Shown here piece after piece: positions 42,787 to 53,170 of a stretch of DNA of 64,000 nucleotides. This DNA comes from Deltaproteobacteria bacterium. GTDB lineage: Bacteria; Myxococcota; JACRCW01. Position numbers and translations under genes: made by a program. Numbering within the stretch: the first letter of the stretch is position 1; each line of letters starts with the position of its first letter. Location of the stretch: NCBI GenBank assembly GCA_016218805.1, contig JACRCW010000022.1, positions 1 through 64,000 on the forward strand, written 5' to 3'. The notes under the pieces were generated by a model. The model was not told where the DNA came from. It ran no database searches and saw only the letters and a list, made by a program, of their open reading frames with translations.

Positions 42787-43452
42787 ATGGTGAACCTGTC
42801 CGCCCTTGTCTCCACCGCCGCCGCCAAGTGGCGCCGCGACGCTGACCTGCCCATGCATCTGCGGCTGTCCAAGGCCGCCGCGTACGCCCATGACCTGGCC
42901 GTGGCGCCGTGGTGGTTGCGCCACGTGGACCAGCGCGGCCACGGCGCGCGCATCCAGGGCCATCCGCCGCGGATTGAGAACCACGGCCGCATCATCCTGG
43001 GCAACAACGTGATGTTCCGCTCCGCCACCCTGCGCGCGGAATTGTACACGGCGCTGGATGCGGAGATCCGCATCGGTGACGGCTGCATCTTCGGTTCTGG
43101 CTGCGTGCTGGCAGCAACCAAGAGCATTGTGCTGGGGCAGCGCGTGTTCATCTCCTCCCTGGTGTACGTCATGGATTCCAACTTCCACGACGTGGAGAAC
43201 CGGGACCTGCACCCGCCGGGTGAGCCGGTGGTGCTGGACGACGACGTGTGGATTGGCACCAAGGCCTCGGTGCTCCAGGGCGTGCACATCGGGCGCGGGT
43301 CGGTGGTGGGCGCGCACGCGGTGGTGACCAAGGACGTGCCCCCGTATTGCATTGTCGCCGGGGTGCCTGCGCACGTGGTGCGGCGCATTGGCAGCGACAA
43401 AGCCCCGGCGGAAGGTCATCCGCCGTTCCGTCCCCCGCACGGCGCCGCGTGA
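42787..43452 (+). CDS. hexapeptide-repeat O-acetyltransferase
   Basis: A 221-residue left-handed beta-helix protein of the WcaF/maltose-acetyltransferase kind: IENHGRIILGNNVMFRS, AEIRIGDGCIFGSGCVLAA, YVMDSNFHDVENRD (His on the loop), VVLDDDVWIGTKASVLQG, VHIGRGSVVGAHAVVTK and IVAGVPAHVVRRIG. It acetylates a sugar of the repeat. The ATG at 42787 follows GAGGGG; the frame upstream belongs to the end of the previous gene in another frame. Confidence 0.92.
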   Translation: MVNLSALVSTAAAKWRRDADLPMHLRLSKAAAYAHDLAVAPWWLRHVDQRGHGARIQGHPPRIENHGRIILGNNVMFRSATLRAELYTALDAEIRIGDGCIFGSGCVLAATKSIVLGQRVFISSLVYVMDSNFHDVENRDLHPPGEPVVLDDDVWIGTKASVLQGVHIGRGSVVGAHAVVTKDVPPYCIVAGVPAHVVRRIGSDKAPAEGHPPFRPPHGAA

Positions 43453-44960
43453 GTCACGCCGCCCCCACCCCCGCCGCCACCCCGGCAGCCCCCGCCACCG
43501 AGCAGGCCGAGACCGCGCGCGCCGTCGTGAACGCTGCGGCGCTGGCGCTGTCGCTCGGCGGGAGCTGGGTGATTTCCCTGGCATTGCGCCTGGCGTTGCC
43601 GCGGATGCTCGGCCCGGAGCGGTTTGGCCAGCTGGCGTTTGCGGACTCCTTTGCCATCACGTTCCTGGTGTTCTCGTCGCTGGGGCTGGACACCTACGTG
43701 CGCAAGGTGGTCTCCGTTGATGCGTCAAAAGCCGGCGAATTCATGGGCGGCGCCATGGTGCTGCGCAGCCTTGCCACCGGAACGCTGGTGGCGCTGATGG
43801 TGGGCGCGTTGCGGCTGGCGGGTGGTGATGCGGCGCCGGTGAGCCTGGTGGTCCTGGCCGGCCTTGCGCAGGCGCTGTTGTCGCTCAACACGTCGCTGGC
43901 CGCGCTGATGGACGCGCGCGGTGAGACCCGCCGCACGGCGCCGCTGGCCGTGGTGGCCAAGGTCATCTACGCGGGCGGTGCGGCCACCGCGTTGCTGCTG
44001 GGTGCGGGACTGCACGCGGTGCCGCTGTCCATGCTGGCCGGCGAGGCCTGGCGCTGCGTGGTGCTGTGGCGGCGCGTTGACGTGGCCTTTCCGGGGAAAT
44101 GGCGCGTGGACCTGCGCGCGGCGGGACGCGTGGTGATCGCGTCGCTGCCGTTCTATCTGAACATCGTCTTCTTCAGCATCTACGGGGAGCTGGATCTGAC
44201 GCTGATTGCGTTTGGCCCCGGCCGCGTGGAGGCGGGATACTACGGCGCATCCAACAACCTTGCGGCGCTGACCCTCATGTTGATGCCGCTGCTGCCCGCC
44301 ATCGTCATGCCGGCCGGGTCGCGCGCGGCGGCGCGGTCGCTGGAGGAGCATGACCGCCTGATGGGCGCGGCCTGGCGGGTGGCGCTGCTCATCAGCATTC
44401 CCCTGGCCGTCTTGCTGGTGGTGGGTGCGCGGGACGTCGTGGCGGTGGTGTTTGGTGCGGACTACGCGCCGTCCTGGAAATCCCTGGTCATGCGCGCTCC
44501 CACGGTGGTGCTGGGCTATGCCAGCACGCTGAGCGCCATCTATCTCATTCAGATGGAGCGGACCTGGTACGTCACGCTCACGTCCGCAGCGGGGCTGCTG
44601 GTGAAGCCGGCGCTGAGCCTGGTGGCCATTGCGTGGGGTCATGCGCACCTGGGCGCGGGCGGGGCCGGGGCGGGGGCCGGGGCGGCCTCGCTGCTGACTG
44701 AGTTCCTCATCGTCGTGCTGATGATGCGCGCGGGTGCGCGGATTCCCGCGGCGGCGCAACTGCGACGGACCCTGGTGGCCACCGGCGTGCCGTGCGCGGC
44801 GGCCGTGCTGGTGCACGCCGTGCTCCCCCTGCAGGGCTTGCCCGCGCTGTTGGCGTTGACCGCCACGTATGTGGCGGTGGGGCGCCTGACCGGCGCGTTG
44901 GGCCTGGGGTCGGTGGTCCACGTCTTGCGTTTGCTTATCCGCCGGAGGACGGCCTCATGA
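43449..44960 (+). CDS. Wzx-type polysaccharide flippase
   Basis: A 503-residue membrane protein with about 13-14 helices of the MOP (multidrug/oligosaccharide-lipid/polysaccharide) superfamily: GSWVISLALRLALPRMLGPERFGQLAFADSF at the start and IASLPFYLNIVFFSIYGELDLTLI in the middle, typical of PST/Wzx members. It flips the undecaprenyl-linked repeat unit across the inner membrane for polymerisation. Start is a GTG overlapping the previous stop (GTGA); no other start is near. Confidence 0.92.
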   Translation: MSHAAPTPAATPAAPATEQAETARAVVNAAALALSLGGSWVISLALRLALPRMLGPERFGQLAFADSFAITFLVFSSLGLDTYVRKVVSVDASKAGEFMGGAMVLRSLATGTLVALMVGALRLAGGDAAPVSLVVLAGLAQALLSLNTSLAALMDARGETRRTAPLAVVAKVIYAGGAATALLLGAGLHAVPLSMLAGEAWRCVVLWRRVDVAFPGKWRVDLRAAGRVVIASLPFYLNIVFFSIYGELDLTLIAFGPGRVEAGYYGASNNLAALTLMLMPLLPAIVMPAGSRAAARSLEEHDRLMGAAWRVALLISIPLAVLLVVGARDVVAVVFGADYAPSWKSLVMRAPTVVLGYASTLSAIYLIQMERTWYVTLTSAAGLLVKPALSLVAIAWGHAHLGAGGAGAGAGAASLLTEFLIVVLMMRAGARIPAAAQLRRTLVATGVPCAAAVLVHAVLPLQGLPALLALTATYVAVGRLTGALGLGSVVHVLRLLIRRRTAS

Positions 44961-45553
44961 CGCGTGCAATCCACGGATGGTGCGGCGCACTCGTGTTGCT
45001 GGCCTGCGCGTGCGCCCACGGTGGCAGCTTTGTCTGGGCGGACCGCGTTCCGGACCGCAGGGTGGATGAGATGGTGATCCGGCACGGTGACCTGGTGCGC
45101 GTGACTGTGGCGCAGCAGGATCAGCTGGGGGTCACCGCGCGGGTGCGGCCTGACGGGCGCATCACCATGCCCCTGTTGACCGACGTGGAGGTGGCCGGCC
45201 TCACGCCCCCCGCTGCGGCCGCCCGCATCCAGGCGGCGCTGGAGGGATTTGTCGTCTCGCCGCGCGTCACCGTGGGCGTGGAGGAGCGCGCGCCGGTCCG
45301 GGTGGCCGTGCTGGGAGCCGTGACCCGGCCCGGCATGTATGACCTGGATGGCTCGCAGGGCGTGCTGCACGCCCTGGCGTCGGCCGGCGGCCTCACAGAG
45401 CTGGCGGATGACGGGGGCATCTTTGTGCTGCGCCCCAACGGTTCCCAGATGCAGCGCGTGCGCTTCTCCCTGGCACTGCTCACCCGGGGCGAGGGCGTGG
45501 GCCACCGGTTCGCGTTCCAACCTGGTGACGTGGTGCTGGTGGAAGAGGAGTAG
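44957..45553 (+). CDS. Wza-like polysaccharide export lipoprotein
   Basis: A 198-residue protein: signal with lipobox-like cysteines (GALVLLACACAHGG), a Poly_export domain (MVIRHGDLVRVTVAQQDQLGVTARVRPDGRITMPLLTDVEVAGLT...) and one SLBB domain (VRVAVLGAVTRPGMYDLDG, then LHALASAGGLTEL). It is shorter than E. coli Wza and lacks the C-terminal helix barrel, as do many myxobacterial Wza homologues, which are paired with separate beta-barrels; the barrel at 37695 is a candidate partner. It overlaps the Wzx stop. Confidence 0.92.
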   Translation: MTRAIHGWCGALVLLACACAHGGSFVWADRVPDRRVDEMVIRHGDLVRVTVAQQDQLGVTARVRPDGRITMPLLTDVEVAGLTPPAAAARIQAALEGFVVSPRVTVGVEERAPVRVAVLGAVTRPGMYDLDGSQGVLHALASAGGLTELADDGGIFVLRPNGSQMQRVRFSLALLTRGEGVGHRFAFQPGDVVLVEEE

Positions 45554-45555
45554 CC

Positions 45556-45570
45556 GTCTCAACTTGAGAC
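45556..45570. promoter_or_regulatory. palindrome GTCTCA-ACT-TGAGAC
   Basis: A perfect 6-3-6 inverted repeat directly after the Wza stop and 41 bases before the putative sigma-54 element at 45611. A further half site (GGAGACC) follows. Same motif as at 37599 and 57248. Confidence 0.4.
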
Positions 45571-45610
45571 CGGGGAGACCCCGCACCGCAGGTGCGCGTC
45601 CAACGGGGGA

Positions 45611-45626
45611 CGGCCGGCTTCTTGCT
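45611..45626 (+). promoter_or_regulatory. sigma-54 type promoter
   Basis: CGGCCGGCTTCTTGCT: GG and TTGCT at correct spacing, but weak in the -24 extension. About 37 bases before the ATG at 45661. Confidence 0.45.
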
Positions 45627-45660
45627 GCGTCAGCCAGCAGCAACCACCGCGGACGGCACC

Positions 45661-45831
45661 ATGGCGAAGGTCCTGCTGTTGTCCATCCTGATCGCCAGCT
45701 TTGTCATCCCGTACTCGGCGGCGGGAGAGCCGGATGCGCGCGGCGCGCTCCGCCGGGCGTTGTTGCGGATGGCGCTGTTTGCCGTCGCGTACGGATTGTG
45801 CCTGCGCTTTGTCTACTGGCGCCTGCTGTGA
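45661..45831 (+). CDS. small membrane protein
   Basis: A 56-residue protein (MAKVLLLSILIASFVIPYSAAG ... ALFAVAYGLCLRFVYWRLL) with two predicted membrane helices separated by a short Glu/Asp/Arg loop. The position, between the Wza gene and a receiver gene and right after a promoter-like site, is its only clue. Unknown function; possibly an accessory subunit of the export complex. Confidence 0.62.
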   Translation: MAKVLLLSILIASFVIPYSAAGEPDARGALRRALLRMALFAVAYGLCLRFVYWRLL

Positions 45832-45844
45832 ACCGGAGGGAACC

Positions 45845-46252
45845 ATGGATGACAACACGCTCCCATCCACCAACGCGTCCCGCACGGTGCTGGTGATTGA
45901 CGACGACCTTGACATGCAACGCATGGTGGCGCGGGCCATCACGCTGGCCGGGTTCCGCCCGGCGTGCACCGCGGATGCGCGGGGCGGATTGCGCCTGTTT
46001 CATGAACTGCGTCCGGCCATGGCGTTCCTGGACCTGATGCTGCCGGACCTTTCCGGGCTGGAGATCTGCCGCCGCCTGCGCGCAGAAGGGACCGCCACAC
46101 CGCTGGTGGCCATCTCCACGCGTGACTCGCCGGAGGATGAAGCCAACGTGATGGCCGCGGGATTCAACCTGTTCATCCACAAGCCCATGCGGCTGGAACT
46201 GGTGCGGCGGACGGTGGCCCGGTTCCTGGGCCCCGCGCCGGGAGGCCCGTGA
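45845..46252 (+). CDS. response regulator receiver protein
   Basis: A 135-residue single receiver domain: VLVIDDDLDMQRMV (acidic pocket), MAFLDLMLPDLSG (phospho-acceptor Asp), VAISTRDSPE (Thr switch) and FNLFIHKPMR (Lys). No output domain follows, so it probably works through protein contact, as an intermediate of a phosphorelay with the hybrid kinase and Hpt at 34745-37581. It is followed by, and overlaps, the Wzz gene. Confidence 0.92.
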   Translation: MDDNTLPSTNASRTVLVIDDDLDMQRMVARAITLAGFRPACTADARGGLRLFHELRPAMAFLDLMLPDLSGLEICRRLRAEGTATPLVAISTRDSPEDEANVMAAGFNLFIHKPMRLELVRRTVARFLGPAPGGP

Positions 46253-47784
46253 TGAGCCCCGGTGATCTGCAGGATCCGGCGCAGCCACTGCTGGACATGC
46301 GGCAGACGCGGGAGCTGCTGGGCTACGCCGCTGCCTCGCTGTACCGGCACCGCCGGCAAATCCTGATCATTACGCTGGTGGCCACCGCGCTGAGCGTGCC
46401 CGCGCTGCTGTACACGCCGCGCACCTTCACCACCACGGCGCGCGTGACCGCCCGCCGGGAAGTGGTCATGGCCGCGCTGGCACATCCGCGCCGTTCCATG
46501 CCGTTCTACGCGGACAACCCGGCGCACCACGCCCCGGAGATGACCCTGCGGGATGACCACCTGCGTGAGTTGATTCGCCGCATTGACCTGGCCCGCACCT
46601 TCCGGGAGCGGCGGCCACCGGTCCTGCAGTTCAAGGACTGGCTGGTGGACGCGGTGATGGGCCCGCCCACGGACGCGGAACTTGAGAAGGCGTTGATGGG
46701 CGCCATTGAGCGCAACGTGCAGGCGTCCTCCAACAACGAGATTGTCACCATCACCGGCACCTGGCGTGACCCGGTGACCGCCGCCGAGTTGGTGGACACG
46801 CTCAAACAGTTGTTCATGGAAGAGCGGCGGCGCCTGGAGGTGGAGCCCATCCTGGAAGCGGTGAAGCTGCTGGACGAGGAGGTCCGCAAAGCGGGCGTGG
46901 CGGTGGACATGGCGTTTGCGGAACTGCGGATCCTGCACGCGGCCGACCGGGCCGAGAACCGCCGCCAAGCCCGCCGCCTGCGCGCCGAGGTGGAGGCAGA
47001 GCGGCTGGCCCTGTTCCGCCAGGAACAGGCCGCCCGTGAAGCGCACCGCGTGCAATACGAGCAATACACCAACCTGCAATCCCAGTTGATTGCCAAGCGG
47101 CGCTCCATCGCGGAGCTGGAGGGGGAACGGACGCGCCAGACCCAGGAGCTGCGCAAGCAGCTGGTGTCCTTGGAGGCGCGCCTGGGCGAACGGCACCCGC
47201 AGCGCCAGGCCGTTCAGCGCGACCTGGAAACGCTGCAGGCCGGCATTCCGGAGGTGGCCGTGCTCAAGCGCGAAGAGGAGGAGCTGGCGGAGGCGTTTGC
47301 CAGGATGGGAGGGCATGAGACGGGGAGCGACCGGACCAACGCCCGCCCCATCCCGCCCCCGCCGCCGCCCATGCTCACCGCGGCGCTGTCCGTGCAGGAC
47401 CCCGCGGCCGGCGCGCTGCTGGGCCGCGCCAGCGAGGACGAGGATGAGGCCGTGGTCCACAAGCGCACGGAGCTGCGCATGCTGGTGGACCGCTCACAGG
47501 ACCTGCAGGAGCGGCTGCTGGGGGCGCGGATTGAGCAGCGCGTGGCGGAAGACGCGTTCCGCTTCCGCTACTACGTGCTGCAGGAGCCCGACCCGCCGCG
47601 CCGACCCGACCGGCTGCAGCCCTACGTCATGCTGCTGGGCGGCTTTTTCAGCGGGCTGCTGCTGGGCATCTTTTCCGCGTTGGCGCGGGACATCCTCAGC
47701 GGGCGCATCTTCCAGGCGTGGCAGGTGGACCGCTTCCTGGGCCTGCGCCTGGTGGGCAACGTGGACCTTCCTCCGTTGGCGTGA
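46249..47784 (+). CDS. Wzz/GumC-like chain-length determinant
   Basis: A 511-residue protein of the polysaccharide co-polymerase type: N-terminal helix (ILIITLVATALSVPALLY), long periplasmic part with coiled coil (residues about 210-360, many Glu/Arg/Gln), and a C-terminal helix (VMLLGGFFSGLLLGIFSAL) with a short cytoplasmic tail. No cytoplasmic kinase domain with Walker motifs follows, as in the GumC/Wzz type rather than Wzc. It sets chain length together with Wzy. A stretch IPPPPPPMLT and an acidic insert (SEDEDEAVV) lie near residues 365-405. Confidence 0.88.
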   Translation: MMSPGDLQDPAQPLLDMRQTRELLGYAAASLYRHRRQILIITLVATALSVPALLYTPRTFTTTARVTARREVVMAALAHPRRSMPFYADNPAHHAPEMTLRDDHLRELIRRIDLARTFRERRPPVLQFKDWLVDAVMGPPTDAELEKALMGAIERNVQASSNNEIVTITGTWRDPVTAAELVDTLKQLFMEERRRLEVEPILEAVKLLDEEVRKAGVAVDMAFAELRILHAADRAENRRQARRLRAEVEAERLALFRQEQAAREAHRVQYEQYTNLQSQLIAKRRSIAELEGERTRQTQELRKQLVSLEARLGERHPQRQAVQRDLETLQAGIPEVAVLKREEEELAEAFARMGGHETGSDRTNARPIPPPPPPMLTAALSVQDPAAGALLGRASEDEDEAVVHKRTELRMLVDRSQDLQERLLGARIEQRVAEDAFRFRYYVLQEPDPPRRPDRLQPYVMLLGGFFSGLLLGIFSALARDILSGRIFQAWQVDRFLGLRLVGNVDLPPLA

Positions 47785-47792
47785 GCCGGACT

Positions 47793-47808
47793 TGGCCCGC
47801 CGTTCGCT
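47793..47808 (+). promoter_or_regulatory. sigma-54 type promoter (second transferase unit)
   Basis: TGGCCCGCCGTTCGCT: TGGC matches at -24, the -12 is TCGCT rather than TTGCW. About 42 bases before the ATG at 47848. Confidence 0.45.
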
Positions 47809-47847
47809 AGTTCTTTGTGCGCCGCACCGGCGCGCGGGGCGGACCAC

Positions 47848-49053
47848 ATGGGTGCGCACATGATGGTGTCGCTCAACCTGACTCTCATTGTTCTGGCAGT
47901 GCCCGTGCTCCTGCTGGCCCTCTACCTGGCGGTGCTGGCCGCCGCGTCCCGGCAGGCCCGCGCACTGCCCCCGGGTTTTCCGCGGCTGCAGTTCACGTTC
48001 CTGGTGCCCGCGCATGACGAGGAGAAGGTCCTGGCGCGCACGCTGGAGAGCCTGTTTGCGGTGAACTGGCCGCACAACATGTTCCGCGTCCACGTCGTTG
48101 CGGACAACTGCACGGACCGCACGGCGGACATTGCCCGCCGTGCCGGCGCGTCCGTCACGGAGCGGTTTGACGCCGGGCGGCGCGGCAAGGGGCACGCCCT
48201 GGCGGCGGGCTTTGCCCACTGCCTGGCGGACCCGTTTGCGGACGCGGTGATTGTCATTGATGCGGACAGCACGGTGGACGCGGACTTCCTGGTTGCCATG
48301 CAGGCCCACGTGGAGTCCGGCGAACAGGTGGTGCAGGCGCGGTACGGCGTGCTGAACGCCGGTGCGGGCTGGCGCGCGCGCCTGATGGACATTGCGCTGG
48401 CGCTGTTCCACGACGTGCGTTCGTGCGGACGGGAGGTGCTGGGACTCAGCAGCGGCCTGCGCGGCAACGGCATGTGTTTCACACGTGAGGCGCTGAACCG
48501 GCTCCCGCCACAGTCCACCTCCATTGTGGAGGATGTGGAGCAGGGGATCCTGCTGGGGCGGGCCGGCGTGACGGTGCACTACGCCCTGGAAACCCGCGTG
48601 CTGGGCGAGATGCCGCGGCAGGCCGCCGCGGCGGGCACGCAGCGCATGCGGTGGGAGAGCGGGCGCGCACAACTGCGCCGGCGCTGGCTGGCCACACTGG
48701 TGGCCCAGGCGTGGCGTGAGCGCAGTGCGGTGCTGGCGGACCTGGCGCTGGACCTTGCCATGCCGCCGCTGTCGTCGCTGGCGCTGATCATCCTGGCCGG
48801 TTGGCTGGCGGCCTCCGCGGTGGCGCTGCGCGGTGGGGGCCCCGGGGCCTGGGAGACCTGGTCCGCCGCGGCGCTGTTGTTGCTGCTGTACGTCGCGCGC
48901 GGAGTGGACGCCACGGGGCGCGGCTGGCGCGCGTGGCTGGACCTGGGCGCGGCACCGCTGTTTGTGGCTTGGAAACTGGCGCTGCGCCTGCGCCACCGCG
49001 GCCCCGCCGCGCTTCCGTGGGTCCGCACGGCGCGGGCAGGAGAGCGCTCATGA
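47848..49053 (+). CDS. membrane glycosyltransferase family 2
   Basis: A protein of about 401 residues with an N-terminal membrane helix (LTLIVLAVPVLLLALYLAVLAA), a GT-A domain (FLVPAHDEEKVLARTLESL; DNCTDRTADIARR; VIVIDADSTVDADFL with the DxD), EDVEQGILLGRAG, the acceptor motif QRMRW (QxxRW) and C-terminal helices. QxxRW is typical of cellulose/chitin-synthase-like GTs. Start is uncertain: ATG at 47848, 47860 or 47863, all after the putative promoter. Confidence 0.88.
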   Translation: MGAHMMVSLNLTLIVLAVPVLLLALYLAVLAAASRQARALPPGFPRLQFTFLVPAHDEEKVLARTLESLFAVNWPHNMFRVHVVADNCTDRTADIARRAGASVTERFDAGRRGKGHALAAGFAHCLADPFADAVIVIDADSTVDADFLVAMQAHVESGEQVVQARYGVLNAGAGWRARLMDIALALFHDVRSCGREVLGLSSGLRGNGMCFTREALNRLPPQSTSIVEDVEQGILLGRAGVTVHYALETRVLGEMPRQAAAAGTQRMRWESGRAQLRRRWLATLVAQAWRERSAVLADLALDLAMPPLSSLALIILAGWLAASAVALRGGGPGAWETWSAAALLLLLYVARGVDATGRGWRAWLDLGAAPLFVAWKLALRLRHRGPAALPWVRTARAGERS

Positions 49054-49592
49054 TCACCGAGTTGTTGCGTGACCTGGAGGAACTGGCCGTGGCCGCATCA
49101 TCACCCGGGCGCCGCGCCACGCGCCTGGCGGTGCTGACCCGCACGGACTCCATCCCCATTCTCTGGCTGCACCGCCTCCCGCGCACCCGCTTGGGGCGGC
49201 GCATCCCGCTGTTGCGGTGGGCCACGCGCCGCATGCTGGCCATGGTGTACGGCATGGAACTGGGCGCGGACGTGCAGCTGGGACCGGGCGTGTTCTTTGT
49301 GCACCCCCAGGGGATCATTGTGGGCGGGGACGCGCGCGTGGGCGCGCGGGTGCGCTTCTACGGGGACAACACCGTGGGCACGGCCAAGGACAACGGCTAC
49401 CCCGTCATTGACGAGGACGTCCGCATCGGCTGTGGGGCGCGCGTGCTGGGGCCGGTGCACATCGGCGCGCGCGCGGTCATTGGCGCCAACGCGGTGGTGC
49501 TGTCAGACGTTCCGCCCGACCAGGTGGTGGCGGGCGTTCCCGCCCGCGTGGTGGGCCAGGCCGGCGCGGCGGCGGCCGGGAGGCCCGCATGA
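49050..49592 (+). CDS. serine O-acetyltransferase-like hexapeptide protein
   Basis: A 180-residue CysE-type left-handed beta helix: helical N-terminus (ELLRDLEELAVAASSPGRRATRLAV), then ADVQLGPGVFFVHPQGIIVGG with the His-x-x-Gly of the active site, ARVGARVRFYGDNTVG, IDEDVRIGCGARVLG, VHIGARAVIGANAVVL and VVAGVPARVV. In polysaccharide loci these proteins acetylate sugars rather than serine. It overlaps the previous stop (ATGA) and is overlapped by the next gene. The GT2-SAT fusion two genes on has a similar domain. Confidence 0.9.
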   Translation: MITELLRDLEELAVAASSPGRRATRLAVLTRTDSIPILWLHRLPRTRLGRRIPLLRWATRRMLAMVYGMELGADVQLGPGVFFVHPQGIIVGGDARVGARVRFYGDNTVGTAKDNGYPVIDEDVRIGCGARVLGPVHIGARAVIGANAVVLSDVPPDQVVAGVPARVVGQAGAAAAGRPA

Positions 49593-50092
49593 ACGACGAC
49601 ACGATGCTGATGAAGCCCCTGCAGGTCGGGCTTGAACCGGGGCCCCCGGTGCGAACCGCCACCACCACGTTCGTGCGCGCGGAGCCGGGCCACCTGGTGC
49701 ACTGGCAGTCACTCTGGGTATCGCTGGTGGACCATCACTGGGCCACGCTGGCCGTGGTGCCCGTGGGACCGTGGCCCCGTGGCTCTGAGGTCACTGGACG
49801 CCTGGTGGATGCGGCCCGTTCCATGTGCCAGGCCGCCTTCTCCGTTGAGGATCCCAGCAACGTTCCCGATGAGGTGGGGCGCGCCATCCTACCGCTGACC
49901 TCCCCGCTGCTGGCACCTGCGTCGGCGCTGGTGGCACGCAACGTGGACGCCGCGCTGCTGGTCGTGTCGCTGGGCCGGGACACGTTGAGCAACGCGCGGG
50001 CGGTGCGGGACCTCATCGGACCGGAAAAGTTCGTGGGCTGTCTGGTCGTGCGCGAAGGCGACCTGGAGCGGGAACCATGGGAATCGCGCTGA
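49589..50092 (+). CDS. hypothetical protein, possibly a degenerate BY-kinase-like domain
   Basis: A 167-residue protein without signal. A strand-turn block near the N-terminus (WQSLWVSLVDHHWATLAVVPVG) and a C-terminal block (AALLVVSLGRDTLSNARAVRDLIGPEKFVGCLVVREGD) resemble the last strands of BY-kinases/ParA-like ATPases, where a VxxRxGxTxx...LL..V.G.VL pattern is usual. No Walker A glycine loop or Tyr cluster is present, so if related it cannot bind ATP normally. The GT2-SAT fusion start lies inside its end. The relationship is inference. Confidence 0.5.
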   Translation: MNDDTMLMKPLQVGLEPGPPVRTATTTFVRAEPGHLVHWQSLWVSLVDHHWATLAVVPVGPWPRGSEVTGRLVDAARSMCQAAFSVEDPSNVPDEVGRAILPLTSPLLAPASALVARNVDAALLVVSLGRDTLSNARAVRDLIGPEKFVGCLVVREGDLEREPWESR

Positions 50093-51675
50093 GCGTGGTG
50101 GTGGTGACGCGGGACCGTTGGCAGGCGCTGGAGCGGCTGCTGGCGGACCTGGCGCAACAGGAGCTGCCGGGGGCCGGGTTTGAGGTGGTCATCGTGGATG
50201 ACGGTTCCGTGCCGCCGGTGCGCCCGCGGCTGGAAGGGCTGACGCCGCCCTACGGGCTGAAGGTGCTGGCGCAGACCCGCGCGGGCCGCGCGGCCGGGCG
50301 CCGGCGCGGTGTGCTGGCGGCGGAGGGGGAAACAGTCCTGTTGCTGGATGATGACCTGCGGCTGCGCCCCGGATTCCTGGCCGCCCACCTGCGCGCGCAT
50401 GACCAGCGCCCTCGCGCCGTGGTGACCGGTGTCGTCGTTGCTGAGCCGGGAGCAGGCAACCTGCCGCTGGTGGAACGCGCGCGCGTGACGGCGCACCGCA
50501 ACCGCCGGCAGGCGCATGGCGGGCACCTGTGCCCGGACAACTTCTCCCTGCGCCGTGACGACTACCTGGCCCTGGGCGAACCGGACGCGGCCCCGCGGGA
50601 TGCCCTGGAGCGCGCCGTGGGTATCCGCCTGGAGCAACAGGGCGTGCCGCTGGTTGTTGTCCAGGATGCCACTGCGTACCGCGATCCGGTCCCGCTGGAT
50701 GCGGAGGCCTGGGTGGACGCCGCACGGCGCGCGGGTGCCGACGATCTCCGGGTGCACCGGGAACTGGCCGGCGCTGACGACACGGCACCGTGGCGCCTGG
50801 CGTGCGACTCCGCCGGGTGGGTGCGGCCGCTGTTGTGGCTTGCCGCCGCGCGCCCGGACGCCGGCGCCGCCCTCACGCGCGGGACGCTGGCCGCGGCCGC
50901 CGCGGCGGACGTGCCCCTGCTGCACCCGCTGGCCGAATGGCTGGCCACGGTAGCCCACGGCACCGGCTACTTTTGCGGCGCGGGCGAGGCGGCCGGGTCA
51001 CTGGGTCCGGTGTTGCGCGGGCTGGCCGCGGAGACGGCGCGGCGTGGCACAACCGAGCGCGCGGGGGTGGGGCTCAAGGCGGCGGCGGACTTCCTGGACG
51101 CCACGCACCAGGACTTTGCCCAGGCGTGTTTCTACCGGGACCGCTACCACGCGGATGCCAAGCGCCCGGCAGACGTTGGCCGCGCACTGGTGGAGCAGAT
51201 TGGATTCCAGATGATGACCGCCGTGCGCCTGATGCAGTTCGCGCGCAACGCCGGGTGGCCGCTGGGGGCGCGCGTGTGTTCGCGCCTCATCCGGCACCTG
51301 TACGGCGCGGAGATTCACTGGGACACCGTGCTGGAACCGGGCGTGTGCGTGGTGCACGGGCTGGGACTGGTCCTGGGTCACCAGGCGCGCGTGGACGCGG
51401 GATGCATCCTGTTCCACAACGTCACGCTCGGCGAAGCCCTGCACCCGGACACCCAGGCGCGCGGGAGTCCGCACCTGGAGCGAGGGGTCCACGTGGGACC
51501 CGGAGCCACGCTGCTGGGGCCCATCACCATCGGGGAAGGCAGCAAGATCGCGGCGGGCTGCGTGGTGACGCGCTCCGTCCCGCCGGGCGCGCGCGTGCTG
51601 CCGGCGGAAGTGGTGCTGGCCCGGCGCCGGCCGCCGCCCACACATCCCGGTACGCCGCCCACGGCGCACGCCTGA
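50077..51675 (+). CDS. bifunctional GT2 glycosyltransferase - serine-acetyltransferase-like fusion
   Basis: A 532-residue protein. Residues 1-230: GT-A family 2 (LSVVVVTRDRWQALERLL; VVIVDDGSVPPVRP; LLLDDDLRLRPGFL; CPDNFSLRRDDYLALG). Residues 230-330: linker. Residues about 340-510: CysE-like domain (RLIRHLYGAEIHWDTVLEPGVCVVHG, VLGHQARVDAGCILFHNVTLG, VHVGPGATLLGPITIGEGSKIAAGCVV). The combination predicts sugar transfer and acetylation by one chain, possibly on the same residue. The C-terminal tail is Pro-rich. It overlaps the previous gene by 16 bases and ends the unit. Confidence 0.87.
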   Translation: MGIALSVVVVTRDRWQALERLLADLAQQELPGAGFEVVIVDDGSVPPVRPRLEGLTPPYGLKVLAQTRAGRAAGRRRGVLAAEGETVLLLDDDLRLRPGFLAAHLRAHDQRPRAVVTGVVVAEPGAGNLPLVERARVTAHRNRRQAHGGHLCPDNFSLRRDDYLALGEPDAAPRDALERAVGIRLEQQGVPLVVVQDATAYRDPVPLDAEAWVDAARRAGADDLRVHRELAGADDTAPWRLACDSAGWVRPLLWLAAARPDAGAALTRGTLAAAAAADVPLLHPLAEWLATVAHGTGYFCGAGEAAGSLGPVLRGLAAETARRGTTERAGVGLKAAADFLDATHQDFAQACFYRDRYHADAKRPADVGRALVEQIGFQMMTAVRLMQFARNAGWPLGARVCSRLIRHLYGAEIHWDTVLEPGVCVVHGLGLVLGHQARVDAGCILFHNVTLGEALHPDTQARGSPHLERGVHVGPGATLLGPITIGEGSKIAAGCVVTRSVPPGARVLPAEVVLARRRPPPTHPGTPPTAHA

Positions 51676-51682
51676 AGAGCCG

Positions 51683-53137
<1,455 letters not shown>

Positions 53138-53170
53138 AGCGCAGAGACCTCCCGAAGTATGCACAAAGGT

